In this document: one piece after another, positions 17,040 to 25,032 of the stretch | Layout: the number at the start of each line of letters is the position of its first letter | Numbering within the stretch: the stretch's first letter is position 1 | DNA from: Bacillota bacterium | GTDB taxonomy: Bacteria; Bacillota; Clostridia; Lachnospirales; Lachnospiraceae | DNA length: 43,576 nt | Reading direction: 5' to 3' | Assembly: GCA_023441965.1 (NCBI GenBank) | Contig: JAEZNB010000082.1 | Span: 1-43,576 of the forward strand | Notes under the pieces: generated by a model | Told to the model about the DNA's origin: nothing | The model's input: only the letters and a program-made list of their open reading frames with translations | Database searches by the model: none | Made by a program: the position numbers and the translations under genes

Positions 17040-17235
17040 AAAAAGATGCAGGCGGAGCTTAACCGTTCAGGGCCTTCACCGGTCTCGCCTCTATATAGCC
17101 GCGGTAACCCAACGGCGCCAGCTGGAATCGGGGGGCCTCCTCCGGGGCCAAGGCAAAGCCGTATCTTATTGATTACTTCTTGACTTTGATTGCGAAGTAG
17201 GTAATCCACCAGAATCATGTGATTCTGGTAAATAT
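17040..17235 (-). ncRNA. Structured non-coding RNA candidate, about 200 nt (possibly raiA-type)
   Basis: This noncoding stretch is sharply GC-rich inside AT-rich flanks. Read on the minus strand it begins with a perfect hairpin ACCAGAATCA/TGATTCTGGT (17208-17229). A second stem follows, pairing GATTA...CTTC with GAAGTAATC around a bulge (about 17171-17206). A dense GC core comes next with possible long-range pairs ACGGC/GCCGT, AGGCG/CGCCT and ACCG/CGGT, then a TTTTT run (17040-17044). Length, 5' hairpin and structured core are compatible with the raiA non-coding RNA of Clostridia, but I identify it only tentatively. The upstream promoter is not clear. The 75-codon frame through it looks like a by-product. 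Confidence 0.6.
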
Positions 17236-17375
17236 TGTTTGCATCCTTCACACAACGTTCACGATTTGTTAAAAACTAGAACACATTTGTGGATTAAGAT
17301 AAGAACATAAGCAAGACAATCCCATTGTTAATTACAATCATTTGAATAAATACTTTTTCATGAACTCCCCTAGAT
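17236..17375. other. AT-rich intergenic stretch
   Basis: No coding frame or convincing promoter was found. It probably holds the promoter of the RNA candidate on the minus strand; TTGTCT with a weak TAATCC box 17 bases downstream is the best I can see. Confidence 0.4.
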
Positions 17376-17400
17376 AAAGCCAACTGTTACAGTTGGCTTT
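17376..17400 (-). terminator. Hairpin overlapping the end of the HIT gene
   Basis: AAAGCCAACTG (17376-17386) and CAGTTGGCTTT (17390-17400) form a perfect 11-bp stem. The three-base loop is the HIT stop codon itself, so the last codons of the gene form one arm. On the minus strand the stem ends in TTT followed by ATC, a modest T-tail. Confidence 0.6.
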
Positions 17401-17869
17401 TCCTCTGCTCATATAGTTTTATCAATTCCTGCAGTTTATCTGCCAGCTGAAGCTTCAGCTCCCCATGAGCTTTCTCATTGAACTGATATTCCGGCAGGCT
17501 CCAGTTTTCCCTCGGATAATGCCAGACCGGCATCCTCTTTCGCTCTTCCTCTTCCCACTCATAGCGCGGAAATACATGGGCATGCAGGAAGGCATCCATA
17601 TTGCCGAGTATCTCATAGTTCACCCGAAGGGGCTTGCATACATCCATAATCCCATCTCCCAGCAAGCTCATATCCAGCAGAAAATCCTGTCTTTCCTTCA
17701 CCGTAAGCGCATTTAAGCTTGACACCTTTGGATAAGCCAACAGGATACAGTAGCCCGGCAGGAACTGCGGGTCTCCCAGCACAGCAAATCCACTCTTCAT
17801 TCTGCAGATAACAGTGGGATTCTCACCCCGCAGAGCGGAACCGATCCGATTCTTCTTCCAATCCTCCAT
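17387..17869 (-). CDS. HIT superfamily protein (histidine-triad-like), 160 aa
   Basis: The segment NMDAFLHAHVFPRYEWE aligns with the HIT motif HxHxHxx. The first histidine position is Phe, while the middle (normally nucleophilic) and third histidines are kept. Upstream, LPGYCILLAYPKVSSLNALTVKERQDFL matches the usual HIT beta strands. HIT proteins hydrolyse or transfer nucleotides on phosphoramidate-like or dinucleotide substrates. The ATG at 17869 has AAGGGAG 8 bases before it; the frame is open back to the glyA stop codon. It lies downstream of glyA, separated by a terminator-like hairpin. The family call is fairly safe, the substrate unknown. Confidence 0.72.
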   Translation of the reverse strand: MEDWKKNRIGSALRGENPTVICRMKSGFAVLGDPQFLPGYCILLAYPKVSSLNALTVKERQDFLLDMSLLGDGIMDVCKPLRVNYEILGNMDAFLHAHVFPRYEWEEEERKRMPVWHYPRENWSLPEYQFNEKAHGELKLQLADKLQELIKLYEQRKSQL

Positions 17870-17915
17870 CCATATCTCTCCCTTCCTGATATCATGAATA
17901 CGAAAGTACAATAAA

Positions 17916-17967
17916 GCCCCTGCTTTGATGCCTCCATCCAATATCATAGAAGAGCACAAGCAGGGGC
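17916..17967 (-). terminator. glyA terminator between glyA and the HIT gene
   Basis: GCCCCTGCTT (17916-17925) and AAGCAGGGGC (17958-17967) form a perfect 10-bp stem with a 32-base loop. On the minus strand it is followed by TTTATTG. It would end or attenuate glyA transcription before the HIT gene. Confidence 0.65.
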
Positions 17968-17983
17968 ATATGATTACATTCAA

Positions 17984-19228
17984 TTAATATAAAGGATACT
18001 TGTCCGTCAGAGTCTTCACCATCTGCATGGCCTTTTCCTTATTGGCATTTACGTCGGAGATCAGCAGATAAATGGCTTCTGCAATCACATCCATATCCTC
18101 GGCATTTAAGCCTCTGGTCGTAACTGCTGCCGTACCGAGACGGATACCGCTGGTTACGAAGGGGGATGCCGGATCGTTCGGAATCGCATTCTTATTGCAG
18201 GTAATGTTCGCTGCATCCAGAAGCTTCTCCGCATCCTTACCGGTAACCTTCATATTTTGAAGATCCACCAGCATCAGATGGTTATCTGTTCCGCCGGAGA
18301 CTAGGTTGAAGCCCCGCTTGCTAAGACCCTTCGCCAGAGCCTGGGCGTTCTCGATGATTCTTCTTGCATAATCCTTAAAGCTGGGATCCAGTGCTTCCTT
18401 AAAGCATACCGCCTTCGCTGCAATCACATGCATCAGAGGTCCGCCCTGGATACCGGGGAAGACTGCCTTGTTCAGCTTATATTCCTCTGCAAACTCCGCA
18501 CTGGAGAGGATCATACCGCCTCTGGGTCCTCTTAAGGTCTTATGAGTGGTTGTCGTGGTCACATGGGCATAAGGAATAGGGCTCTCATGATAGCCTGCCG
18601 CTACCAGACCTGCGATATGGGCCATATCAACCATCAGGATCGCACCAACTTCATCGGCGATTTCTCTGAAACGCTTAAAATCTATCTTTCTTGCATAGGC
18701 GCTGGCACCCGCAACGATTAACTTGGGTTTACTTTCAAGGGCGATATTTCGAAGTGCTTCATAATCAATAAAGCCCTGATCGTCCACTCCATAGGGTACA
18801 ATCTTATAGTAGCTTCCGCTCATGTTCACCGGACTTCCGTGTGTCAGATGTCCGCCATGGGCCAGGTTCATACCCATAACGGTATCACCGGGCTGAAGCA
18901 GTGCAAAGAAGACAGCCATATTGGCCTGTGCGCCGGAATGAGGCTGAACATTGGCATAGGTGCAGCCGAATAACTCCTTTGCGCGGTCAATCGCAAGATT
19001 CTCGGCAACGTCCACATATTCACAGCCACCATAGTATCTCTTGCCGGGATAACCCTCCGCGTATTTGTTCGTTAACTGGCTTCCCATCGCTGCCATGACA
19101 GCCTTGCTTACAAAGTTCTCTGAAGCAATCAGCTCGATATGGTCATTCTGCCTGCCGATTTCCTGGGAAATCGCATTGGCTAATTCGGGATCAAATGACT
19201 TCACTTCATCAAAAGAGTACATTTTCAT
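17984..19228 (-). CDS. glyA: Serine hydroxymethyltransferase
   Basis: A PLP enzyme that interconverts serine and glycine and charges tetrahydrofolate with a one-carbon unit. It shows the family N terminus (ANAISQEIGRQNDHIELIASENFVSKAV), TNKYAEGYPGKRYYGG, ANVQPHSGAQANMAVF, the PLP lysine in TTTTHKTLRGPRGG, and SGTDNHL-type and SGIRLGTAAVTTRG sequences towards the end. At about 414 aa it is complete. The ATG at 19228 follows GAAAGGA; a second ATG two codons later is also possible. It sits between the PfkB-family kinase and the HIT gene on the same strand. Confidence 0.97.
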   Translation of the reverse strand: MKMYSFDEVKSFDPELANAISQEIGRQNDHIELIASENFVSKAVMAAMGSQLTNKYAEGYPGKRYYGGCEYVDVAENLAIDRAKELFGCTYANVQPHSGAQANMAVFFALLQPGDTVMGMNLAHGGHLTHGSPVNMSGSYYKIVPYGVDDQGFIDYEALRNIALESKPKLIVAGASAYARKIDFKRFREIADEVGAILMVDMAHIAGLVAAGYHESPIPYAHVTTTTTHKTLRGPRGGMILSSAEFAEEYKLNKAVFPGIQGGPLMHVIAAKAVCFKEALDPSFKDYARRIIENAQALAKGLSKRGFNLVSGGTDNHLMLVDLQNMKVTGKDAEKLLDAANITCNKNAIPNDPASPFVTSGIRLGTAAVTTRGLNAEDMDVIAEAIYLLISDVNANKEKAMQMVKTLTDKYPLY

Positions 19229-19261
19229 CCATTCCTTTCTTGGCAATTTCTAATAACACTT

Positions 19262-19270
19262 ACTATATCA
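19262..19270 (-). promoter_or_regulatory. Possible extended -10 promoter of glyA
   Basis: Minus-strand TGATATAGT at 19262-19270 is an extended -10 (TGn plus TATAGT). The T-rich -35 region is a poor match. It lies about 35 bases before the glyA start and would allow expression independent of the nucleoside genes. Confidence 0.4.
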
Positions 19271-19342
19271 CATTAAATCGATAAAAAAAAGTAACTTTAT
19301 AAAAATCCTTCGATATTTATTCATTACATTCTCTAATTTATT

Positions 19343-20410
19343 TTATAAGCTTCGATACAGCTCCTCGATTCTAGCCCGCTCGGGAGCTTCCTCCGCAAAG
19401 GCAGCAGCACTGCCGGCAGCTACGCCATATTTTAATGCCCGCAGATAATCCTCCTCGGAATAGTCCTCCTTAAGACTCTCCCTTCCGGCATGTGTTAAAC
19501 CGTAGAGAAAGCCTGCTACCAGGGCATCTCCGGCTCCGACAGAATTCAGAACCTTCCCTTGCGGGGCTCTCTGCAGGTTGATCCTTCCGTTGGAATCCAG
19601 TAATATAGCTCCCTTCTCTGCCAAGGAGACTAACACATTCCGGGCTCCTTCCTCCTGAAGCTGTCTCGCACACGCTATGATGCTCTCCTCCTCGATCAGA
19701 TGCTTGCCAAACAGCCTGCCCAGCTCATGGTGATTCGGCTTAATCAGAAAGGGCCTGAATTTCAGCGTATTTCTTAGAAGGCTTCCTTCCGCATCAATTA
19801 CCAGCTTAAGCCTTCTGCCTGCCAGCCTGCCGCAGAGATCGGCATAGGTATCGTCACTGTCTGTCTCCATACTGCGTAGTTCAGCCTGGATCTTGCCCTT
19901 ATTTCCAGGCTGACCGCAAGGCTCTGTATGGAGCTCGTCCTTGTCTGTCTGATGACAGTTTGCACCTGAATATCTGCTGTTCATACCCCGTCTGGGAGCA
20001 CTGCCGGATAACACCAGGATATCCCCGTCCTTTAGCTTCTCCAGCTTCTGATACAGCAGCTCCATATCCTGGCTGCCGATTACAGGCCCTTGACCGTTTA
20101 TCTCTGTCTCCATGGCCTGACCCGTTTTCAGCTTCACATTTATTCGGGACATCCCCTCAGCAACCGTGATAAAGTCCGTGGCCAAGCCCATCCGGCTAAG
20201 CCTTTGCTCAATCTCTCTGCCTGTAAAACCGGCAATAAATCCAAGGCTAAGACAGTCAGCTCCCAGCCCTGATAATACATTAGCGACGTTGATGCCCTTC
20301 CCTCCGACATATAGCTCTTCCTCCGCCGTCCTATGTAAATTACCGGGTGTCAATTCATGAACCCGCACCACATAATCCAGGGAGGGGTTTAACGTCACCG
20401 TATAAATCAT
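19343..20410 (-). CDS. PfkB-family sugar-phosphate kinase (1-phosphofructokinase-like) with a ~47-aa insertion
   Basis: MIYTVTLNPSLDYVV is the canonical 1-phosphofructokinase/tagatose-6-phosphate kinase start. GGKGINVANVLSGLG, SGSAP, FLIKPNHHELG and the catalytic SVGAGDALVAGF follow. The usual family length is about 305-310 aa; this one has about 355. The extra sequence is a polar, Cys/Asp/Lys-rich insert at about residues 140-186, between SGSAP and the DDTYADL helix. The frame stays open throughout. ATG at 20410 (GGAG upstream) is preferred; an ATG five codons earlier also has a ribosome site. No fructose PTS is nearby; it sits 19-34 bases downstream of cdd in the nucleoside cluster. Confidence 0.85.
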   Translation of the reverse strand: MIYTVTLNPSLDYVVRVHELTPGNLHRTAEEELYVGGKGINVANVLSGLGADCLSLGFIAGFTGREIEQRLSRMGLATDFITVAEGMSRINVKLKTGQAMETEINGQGPVIGSQDMELLYQKLEKLKDGDILVLSGSAPRRGMNSRYSGANCHQTDKDELHTEPCGQPGNKGKIQAELRSMETDSDDTYADLCGRLAGRRLKLVIDAEGSLLRNTLKFRPFLIKPNHHELGRLFGKHLIEEESIIACARQLQEEGARNVLVSLAEKGAILLDSNGRINLQRAPQGKVLNSVGAGDALVAGFLYGLTHAGRESLKEDYSEEDYLRALKYGVAAGSAAAFAEEAPERARIEELYRSL

Positions 20411-20444
20411 ATTCCTACTCTCCATCTTTTCTCCATGTCAGAAG

Positions 20445-20936
20445 CTACAGATGATCCGGTCCGAAGCTCATCGGAAGCAGCTCCTCCAGGAAGAACACTT
20501 GATAATCCTCTTCTGATTTCGCCAGTATAACCATAAACTTGTTCGGATCAACAAACTCTCTCATGACCTGTCTGCAAACGCCGCAGGGTGGGGTATAGTC
20601 CACAATCATACCATTCCTGCCTCCCACTACGGCAATCGCGGCAAAGCGCCTCTCTCCCTCACTGATTGCCTTGGAAAAGGCAGTTCTCTCCGCACAGATC
20701 GTCGGACCAAAGGAAGCATTCTCAATATTGCAGCCGGTATAGATCTTCTGGCTGGTAGTTAATAGGGCTGCTCCAACCAAAAAGTTCGAGTAAGGAGTAT
20801 AGGCATACTTCATGCCTTCCATAGCCTCCCGAATCAGGTTCCTGATAACAGAGCGGCTGACCAGACTTTGCTTTCCGATCAGCTCTCCCTTTTCCTGACG
20901 TATAAGGCTGTTCTTTGGTTCATTTTCCTTCTGCAT
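20445..20936 (-). CDS. cdd: Cytidine deaminase
   Basis: Deaminates cytidine and deoxycytidine to uridines in pyrimidine salvage. The zinc site is Cys81 with catalytic Glu83 (TICAERTA) and Cys118/Cys121 (PPCGVC), the small tetrameric Cys-type enzyme. YTPYSNFLVGAAL and GCNIENASFG are also typical. At 163 aa it is about 30 residues longer than usual because of a polar, Lys/Gln/Glu-rich N-terminal extension. That extension is supported by a perfect AAGGAGG 7 bases before its ATG. It lies in the deoD-deoC-cdd-PfkB cluster. Confidence 0.96.
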   Translation of the reverse strand: MQKENEPKNSLIRQEKGELIGKQSLVSRSVIRNLIREAMEGMKYAYTPYSNFLVGAALLTTSQKIYTGCNIENASFGPTICAERTAFSKAISEGERRFAAIAVVGGRNGMIVDYTPPCGVCRQVMREFVDPNKFMVILAKSEEDYQVFFLEELLPMSFGPDHL

Positions 20937-21006
20937 ACATAAACCTCCTTATAAATCACTTATTCTATGCTCCAATACTACATGTGACTTATAGCATCAC
21001 ATGTGC

Positions 21007-21672
21007 TTAATAACCGGTCCCCTCCTGATTCTTTGCCAGCTTCACGATTCTGCTGGTACCAAGTCTCGAAGCGCCAAGTTCAATGAATCTCTTAGCATCC
21101 TCAAAGGAGGAGATGCCACCGGCCGCTTTAATCTTCACATCCTTGCCGATATGTTTGGCAAAGAGTTCAACATCCTCAAAGGTAGCTCCTGATTTAGAGA
21201 AGCCTGTAGAGGTCTTGATAAAATCCGCACCGGCATGGGTAACCACCTCGCAGAGCTTGATCTTCTCCTCCTCTGTCAGCAGGCAGGTTTCAATGATAAC
21301 CTTAAGAAGCTTATCTCCGCAGGCAGTCTTCAGCTTCCTGATTTCCTCCAGAACCATATCATATGCCTGATCCTTCACCCATCCGAGATTAACCACCATA
21401 TCAATCTCATCCGCTCCGTTGGCGATCGCATCCTTGGTCTCGAATACCTTTACCTCCGTTGTGTTATAACCGTTCGGAAATCCGATCACTGTACAGACCT
21501 TCATCCTGTCCCCGACATATTCCTTCACTCGTTTCACATATGAGGGGGGGATGCAGACGGAAGCAACCTGATATATCATCGCATCATCACAAATCTGCTT
21601 GATTTCCTCCCAGGTTGCCGTCTGTGTCAATAGGGTATGGTCTACCTTTTCAAATATGAATGTATTTTCCAT
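21007..21672 (-). CDS. deoC: Deoxyribose-phosphate aldolase
   Basis: Cleaves 2-deoxyribose-5-phosphate to glyceraldehyde-3-phosphate and acetaldehyde, the last step of deoxynucleoside breakdown. The Schiff-base lysine is Lys153 in FIKTSTGF. GADEIDMVVNLG (proton-relay Asp91) and the KIKAAGGISS lysines near 180-182 are present. At 221 aa it is complete. AAGGA precedes the ATG by about 9 bases. It lies 128 bases downstream of deoD and 70 bases upstream of cdd on the same strand. Many such operons also carry deoB and a CytR- or DeoR-type regulator; neither is in this window. Confidence 0.97.
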   Translation of the reverse strand: MENTFIFEKVDHTLLTQTATWEEIKQICDDAMIYQVASVCIPPSYVKRVKEYVGDRMKVCTVIGFPNGYNTTEVKVFETKDAIANGADEIDMVVNLGWVKDQAYDMVLEEIRKLKTACGDKLLKVIIETCLLTEEEKIKLCEVVTHAGADFIKTSTGFSKSGATFEDVELFAKHIGKDVKIKAAGGISSFEDAKRFIELGASRLGTSRIVKLAKNQEGTGY

Positions 21673-21800
21673 CTATTCTATTCCTTCTTTTCTATTCATT
21701 ATGCAACTGATCTTCTGCTCATATAAGTCTGCTGTCTATATGCTGTGAAGGGCCTTTGCTTTGTCCCTGCTCATCCCCATCCGATCTACAGGCAGACGGA

Positions 21801-22508
21801 TTATGCGATCTCTAAGGCAATCTCCATCATATCCCGGAAGGTCAGCTGCCTGTCTTCCGCTGAGAGAGACTCTCCGGTAAATACATGATCGGATATCGTC
21901 AGTATACAGAGGGCCTTTTTTCCTGCTCTGGCAGCATTCATATACAGGGCTGCCGCCTCCATCTCAACTCCTAAGATGTTCATCTTCCTCCAGAGGGAAT
22001 TGGCATCTCTGTTATCATCATAGAAGGTATCGGAGGATAGGATATTCCCGACCACCGTCTTGATGTTCATCTTCTCGGCTGCTTCCACTGCCTTCCTTAA
22101 GAGACCAAAATCCGCAATCGGAGCAAAGGTTCCCGGAAGCTTATATTGGGCCGCATAGTTAGAATTCGTGGATGCACCCATGGCAATCACGATATCCCGC
22201 AGCTTAATATTCTCAGCGATTCCTCCTGCCGAACCGATCCGGATAATATTATCCACATCATAAAAATGATATAACTCATAGGAATATATGCCAATGGAGG
22301 GCATACCCATGCCACTGCCCATTATGGTAATCTTCTTTCCCCGGAAGGTTCCGGTAAAGCCAAGCATATTTCTAACTTTATTAAAGCATACAACATCCTT
22401 CAGATAGTTTTCTGCAATAAATTGCGCTCTCAGGGGATCTCCCGGCATCAGGACCGTCTTAGCGATCTCACCATTTTTTGCATCATTATGTGGGGTAGGT
22501 ACACTCAT
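21801..22508 (-). CDS. deoD: Purine-nucleoside phosphorylase, DeoD type
   Basis: Phosphorolyses purine (deoxy)nucleosides to base and (deoxy)ribose-1-phosphate. MSVPTPHNDAKNGEIAKTVLMPGDPLRAQFIAE is the classic hexameric-PNP N terminus. GSGMGMPSIGIYSYEL, IRIGSAGGI, GVEMEAAALY and the catalytic Asp of TISDHVFTGE follow. At 235 aa it is full length. GGAGG lies 10 bases before the ATG, and a 17-spaced promoter lies upstream. It is the first gene of the salvage cluster, feeding deoC through a phosphopentomutase encoded elsewhere. Confidence 0.97.
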   Translation of the reverse strand: MSVPTPHNDAKNGEIAKTVLMPGDPLRAQFIAENYLKDVVCFNKVRNMLGFTGTFRGKKITIMGSGMGMPSIGIYSYELYHFYDVDNIIRIGSAGGIAENIKLRDIVIAMGASTNSNYAAQYKLPGTFAPIADFGLLRKAVEAAEKMNIKTVVGNILSSDTFYDDNRDANSLWRKMNILGVEMEAAALYMNAARAGKKALCILTISDHVFTGESLSAEDRQLTFRDMMEIALEIA

Positions 22509-22554
22509 TCTACTCCGACCTCCTTCATCATTCTGTTATCAATTAGCACCTCTT

Positions 22555-22583
22555 ATTTTAACACTTTTTAGACAAAAAGGCAA
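22555..22583 (-). promoter_or_regulatory. Likely promoter of the deoD-led operon
   Basis: Minus-strand TTGCCT (22578-22583), a 17-base spacer and TAAAAT (22555-22560), about 45 bases before the deoD start. Confidence 0.5.
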
Positions 22584-22791
22584 TCTGCTTCCATACCCTA
22601 CTGTGGATAATTCGTCTCTTTTTAACATTTTTATCATTATTTACAAATGCACTTATTATCATGCTTGTATCTCTGCGAAACTATGCATATGCGTGAATTA
22701 TTTCCGCTTTTTTACCTGTAAGCTTCTGTATTTTTGTAAGAATGCTTACGAATCCTCGTTTTCCTTCCGAAAAGATTGTAAAATAACAACA

Positions 22792-22819
22792 TTGATTTCA
22801 TTTATAAAAGTGCTATAAT
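22792..22819 (+). promoter_or_regulatory. Likely promoter of the MATE gene
   Basis: TTGATT (22792-22797), a 16-base spacer and perfect TATAAT (22814-22819), about 100 bases before the MATE start. The rest of 22585-22918 is AT-rich and I see no other gene or riboswitch in it. Confidence 0.55.
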
Positions 22820-22918
22820 CACAATATTAGCGCAATGAAAACCTTTTCTGATATTATATCACTTCGTTTGCCACAATCACCGGCACTGTTACGAAGGAGA
22901 CCGACTGGAGAGAATCCT

Positions 22919-24313
22919 ATGCAAAATTTACTAAGCGTGAAGAGTATGCTGAAGCCGAAGCAGATTGCAGGTGATCTGCCTTCTACTTCGGCTGCCTATA
23001 AAAATTTCTATCGTATTGCCTGGCCCTAAGCCCTGGAAGCCCTGCTGGTCGGACTTATCGGTGCAGTGGATACCATTATGGTAGGCACACTGGGAAAGGG
23101 TGCCATCGCTGCGGTCGGCATAACCAACCAGCCGAAATTCATCCTTCTCGCCATGATTACCTCCCTTAATATCGGAATCACGGCTGTTGCTGCTCGTCGT
23201 AAGGGGCAGTCCGATCAAAAAGGAGCCAATCAGGTCCTGCGGTCCGGAATCCTGCTCTCCACCATGATATCCCTGATCATGTCTTGCCTCGGTTTTCTCT
23301 TTGCTAAGCCGATTTTATTACTGGCAGGAGCGGAGGCTTCCTATCTTTCGGATGCCATGGATTACTTCCGTATCATCATGATCAGTATCTCCTTCCAATC
23401 CTTGAATCTGACCATCAATGCGGCACAAAGGGGCTGTGGAAAAACGAAAATATCCATGACGACCAATATTGTCAGCAATGTTGTTAACATTATATTTAAC
23501 TATCTCTTGATCAATGGGATCGGCTTCTTTCCGAGATTGGGAGTAAAAGGTGCTGCCATAGCCACCACCTTAGGTGCCTGTGCTGCTTTTATCATATCCC
23601 TGACCACCCTCTTCCGTAAACAGAACTATCTGAGCTTTCATCAGAAGGCCAGCTGGTCCCTCGGCAAAAGGACTACCGGCCCTGTTATTAAGGTCAGCTC
23701 CAGCGCCTTCGTAGAGCAGGTCTTTATGAGAATTGGCTTTCTTGCTTATGCGGCGATTATCGCCAGACTAGGAACGACGGAATATGCGACCCACCTGATC
23801 TGTATGAATATTCTAAGCCTTTCCTTCTCCTTTGGGGATGGCTTATCCATCGCGGCCTCCTCTCTCGTCGGACAGAATCTGGGTGCTAAGCGGCCGGACT
23901 TATCCATCGTATATGGAAAGATCGGTCAAAGATTGGCCTTCCTGATCTCTACAGTAATCTTCTTTGTCTTCCTGTTCGGCAGAACCTTTCTGGTTTCTCT
24001 CTTCAGTACGGAAGAGGCTGTCGTGCTGCTTGGTGCCAATATCATGATTCTGGCTGCCCTCGGTACCCATGCACAAACCTCCCAGGTAGTAATGAGCGGT
24101 TGCTTAAGAGGTGCGGGAGATACCAGCTTTGTAGCCATTACTTCCTTCTTAAGTGTTGCCGTGATCCGTCCCTTACTCACCTATCTGCTCTGCTACCCTG
24201 TGGGTCTGGGTCTGTATGGAGCTTGGATAGCTCTGCTGGTAGATCAGATCTTCCGTGTCATAACCAGCTTCAAACGGTTCTCCGGCGGAAAATGGTCCAC
24301 CATCAGTCTATAG
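22919..24313 (+). pseudogene. MATE-family efflux transporter interrupted by one in-frame TAA
   Basis: The frame starts at ATG 22919 (GGAGAG about 7 bases before) and runs 36 codons to TAA at 23027-23029. In the same frame it continues without interruption to 24313. Before the stop comes YKNFYRIAWP; after it, ALEALLVGLIGAVDTIMVG, the normal first helix of MATE drug/sodium antiporters. LGVKGAAIATT, SSSAFVEQVFMRIGF and SGCLRGAGDT follow, and about 12 helices are otherwise intact. A single C-to-A or similar change would explain it. A shortened protein from ATG 23066 would miss most of helix 1. It is either a recent pseudogene or a sequencing error. The last 6 bases overlap the converging gene. 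Confidence 0.85.
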
Positions 24314-24790
24314 GCTTCTCTCCTCAATCTGTCCGGTCCCTTTCTCCACTGTATACCAGCCATAAGTAACCGTATGCCCGACACCACTCTCTTCCTCATC
24401 CACTACAAACTCATAGAGGTGGATCAGGTAGTGGGTGTTGTCAACAAGGCCCTCACAGACCAGGTAATAATCCGCAATCTCCAATCTGTAATAATAGCTC
24501 TGCCCATCTTCCTTATACACTTTGATGAAGTTTGTGGCATAGCTCTCCTTCACTAAGTCCAAGGCTTCACCCTCTGTCAGATCAAGCTCAGCCGTCTGGG
24601 CATTCTCTTCCAGATCGATCCCTATCGCATGGGTAATCTCATTCAGATCAGTCCCTATCGTCTGGGCATTCATCTTCAAAAAAGTCTCCTCTTTCAGTAA
24701 AGCTGCCATCTCTCCACCGTTGAATGCTGTATTGCTGAATGGAATAATCATTATAAGTAGAAGCAAAAAAACCGCCCGATAAACCAGCAA
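24308..24790 (-). CDS. Putative secreted or membrane-anchored protein, 160 aa
   Basis: A short, very hydrophobic N terminus (LVYRAVFLLLLIMIIPFSNTAF, in pieces) looks like a signal peptide or anchor without a lipobox. The mature part is acidic, with an NAQTIGTDLNEITHAIGIDLEEN stretch. A beta-rich C-terminal domain follows, containing YYYRLEIADYYLV, YLIHLYEFVVDEEESG and TYGWYTVEKGTGQI, resembling small extracellular domains of unknown function. The start is TTG at 24790, supported by AGGGGG 8 bases upstream. It converges with and slightly overlaps the MATE pseudogene. Function unknown. Confidence 0.7.
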   Translation of the reverse strand: MLVYRAVFLLLLIMIIPFSNTAFNGGEMAALLKEETFLKMNAQTIGTDLNEITHAIGIDLEENAQTAELDLTEGEALDLVKESYATNFIKVYKEDGQSYYYRLEIADYYLVCEGLVDNTHYLIHLYEFVVDEEESGVGHTVTYGWYTVEKGTGQIEERSL

Positions 24791-24904
24791 AATTATGTCC
24801 CCCTCTCACCTATGCTTACTCTTATCTTAGCATCGGTTTACATAATTTACCAGTTCTTTCGGACGGTAGTATTCGACGTTTTCCTTCTGAAATCATATAC
24901 TTCG

Positions 24905-25032
24905 TGGAATTGATCTGTTCTCTTTTCTCTACACTTTCTTTCTACTCTTTCTCTTCTACTCTTCCTCTCTTCTGTTCTTATTCTCTTCTACTCTTTCTCT
25001 CATCTGCTCATTTTCTTTACTCCTTCTTCTCT
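24905..25032. repeat. Polypyrimidine-rich low-complexity tract
   Basis: About 125 bases of almost pure C/T on the plus strand, including two copies of TCTACTCTTTCTCT (24941-24954 and 24987-25000). It reaches into the last codons of the Y-family polymerase, whose C terminus is therefore the charged stretch EEGRKEKKE. No gene is seen between 24791 and 25016. Confidence 0.8.

Noticed and set aside
17024..17251. 75-codon minus-strand frame through the GC-rich block
   Set aside because: Low-complexity Gly/Pro residues and no ribosome site; the DNA is better explained as a folded RNA.
22603..22818. 71-codon Phe/Cys/Tyr-rich frame before the MATE gene
   Set aside because: Chance frame in AT-rich intergenic DNA that also covers the MATE promoter.
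23027..23029. Programmed stop-codon recoding in the MATE gene
   Set aside because: The codon is TAA, whereas selenocysteine and pyrrolysine use TGA and TAG; no stimulatory hairpin is obvious.
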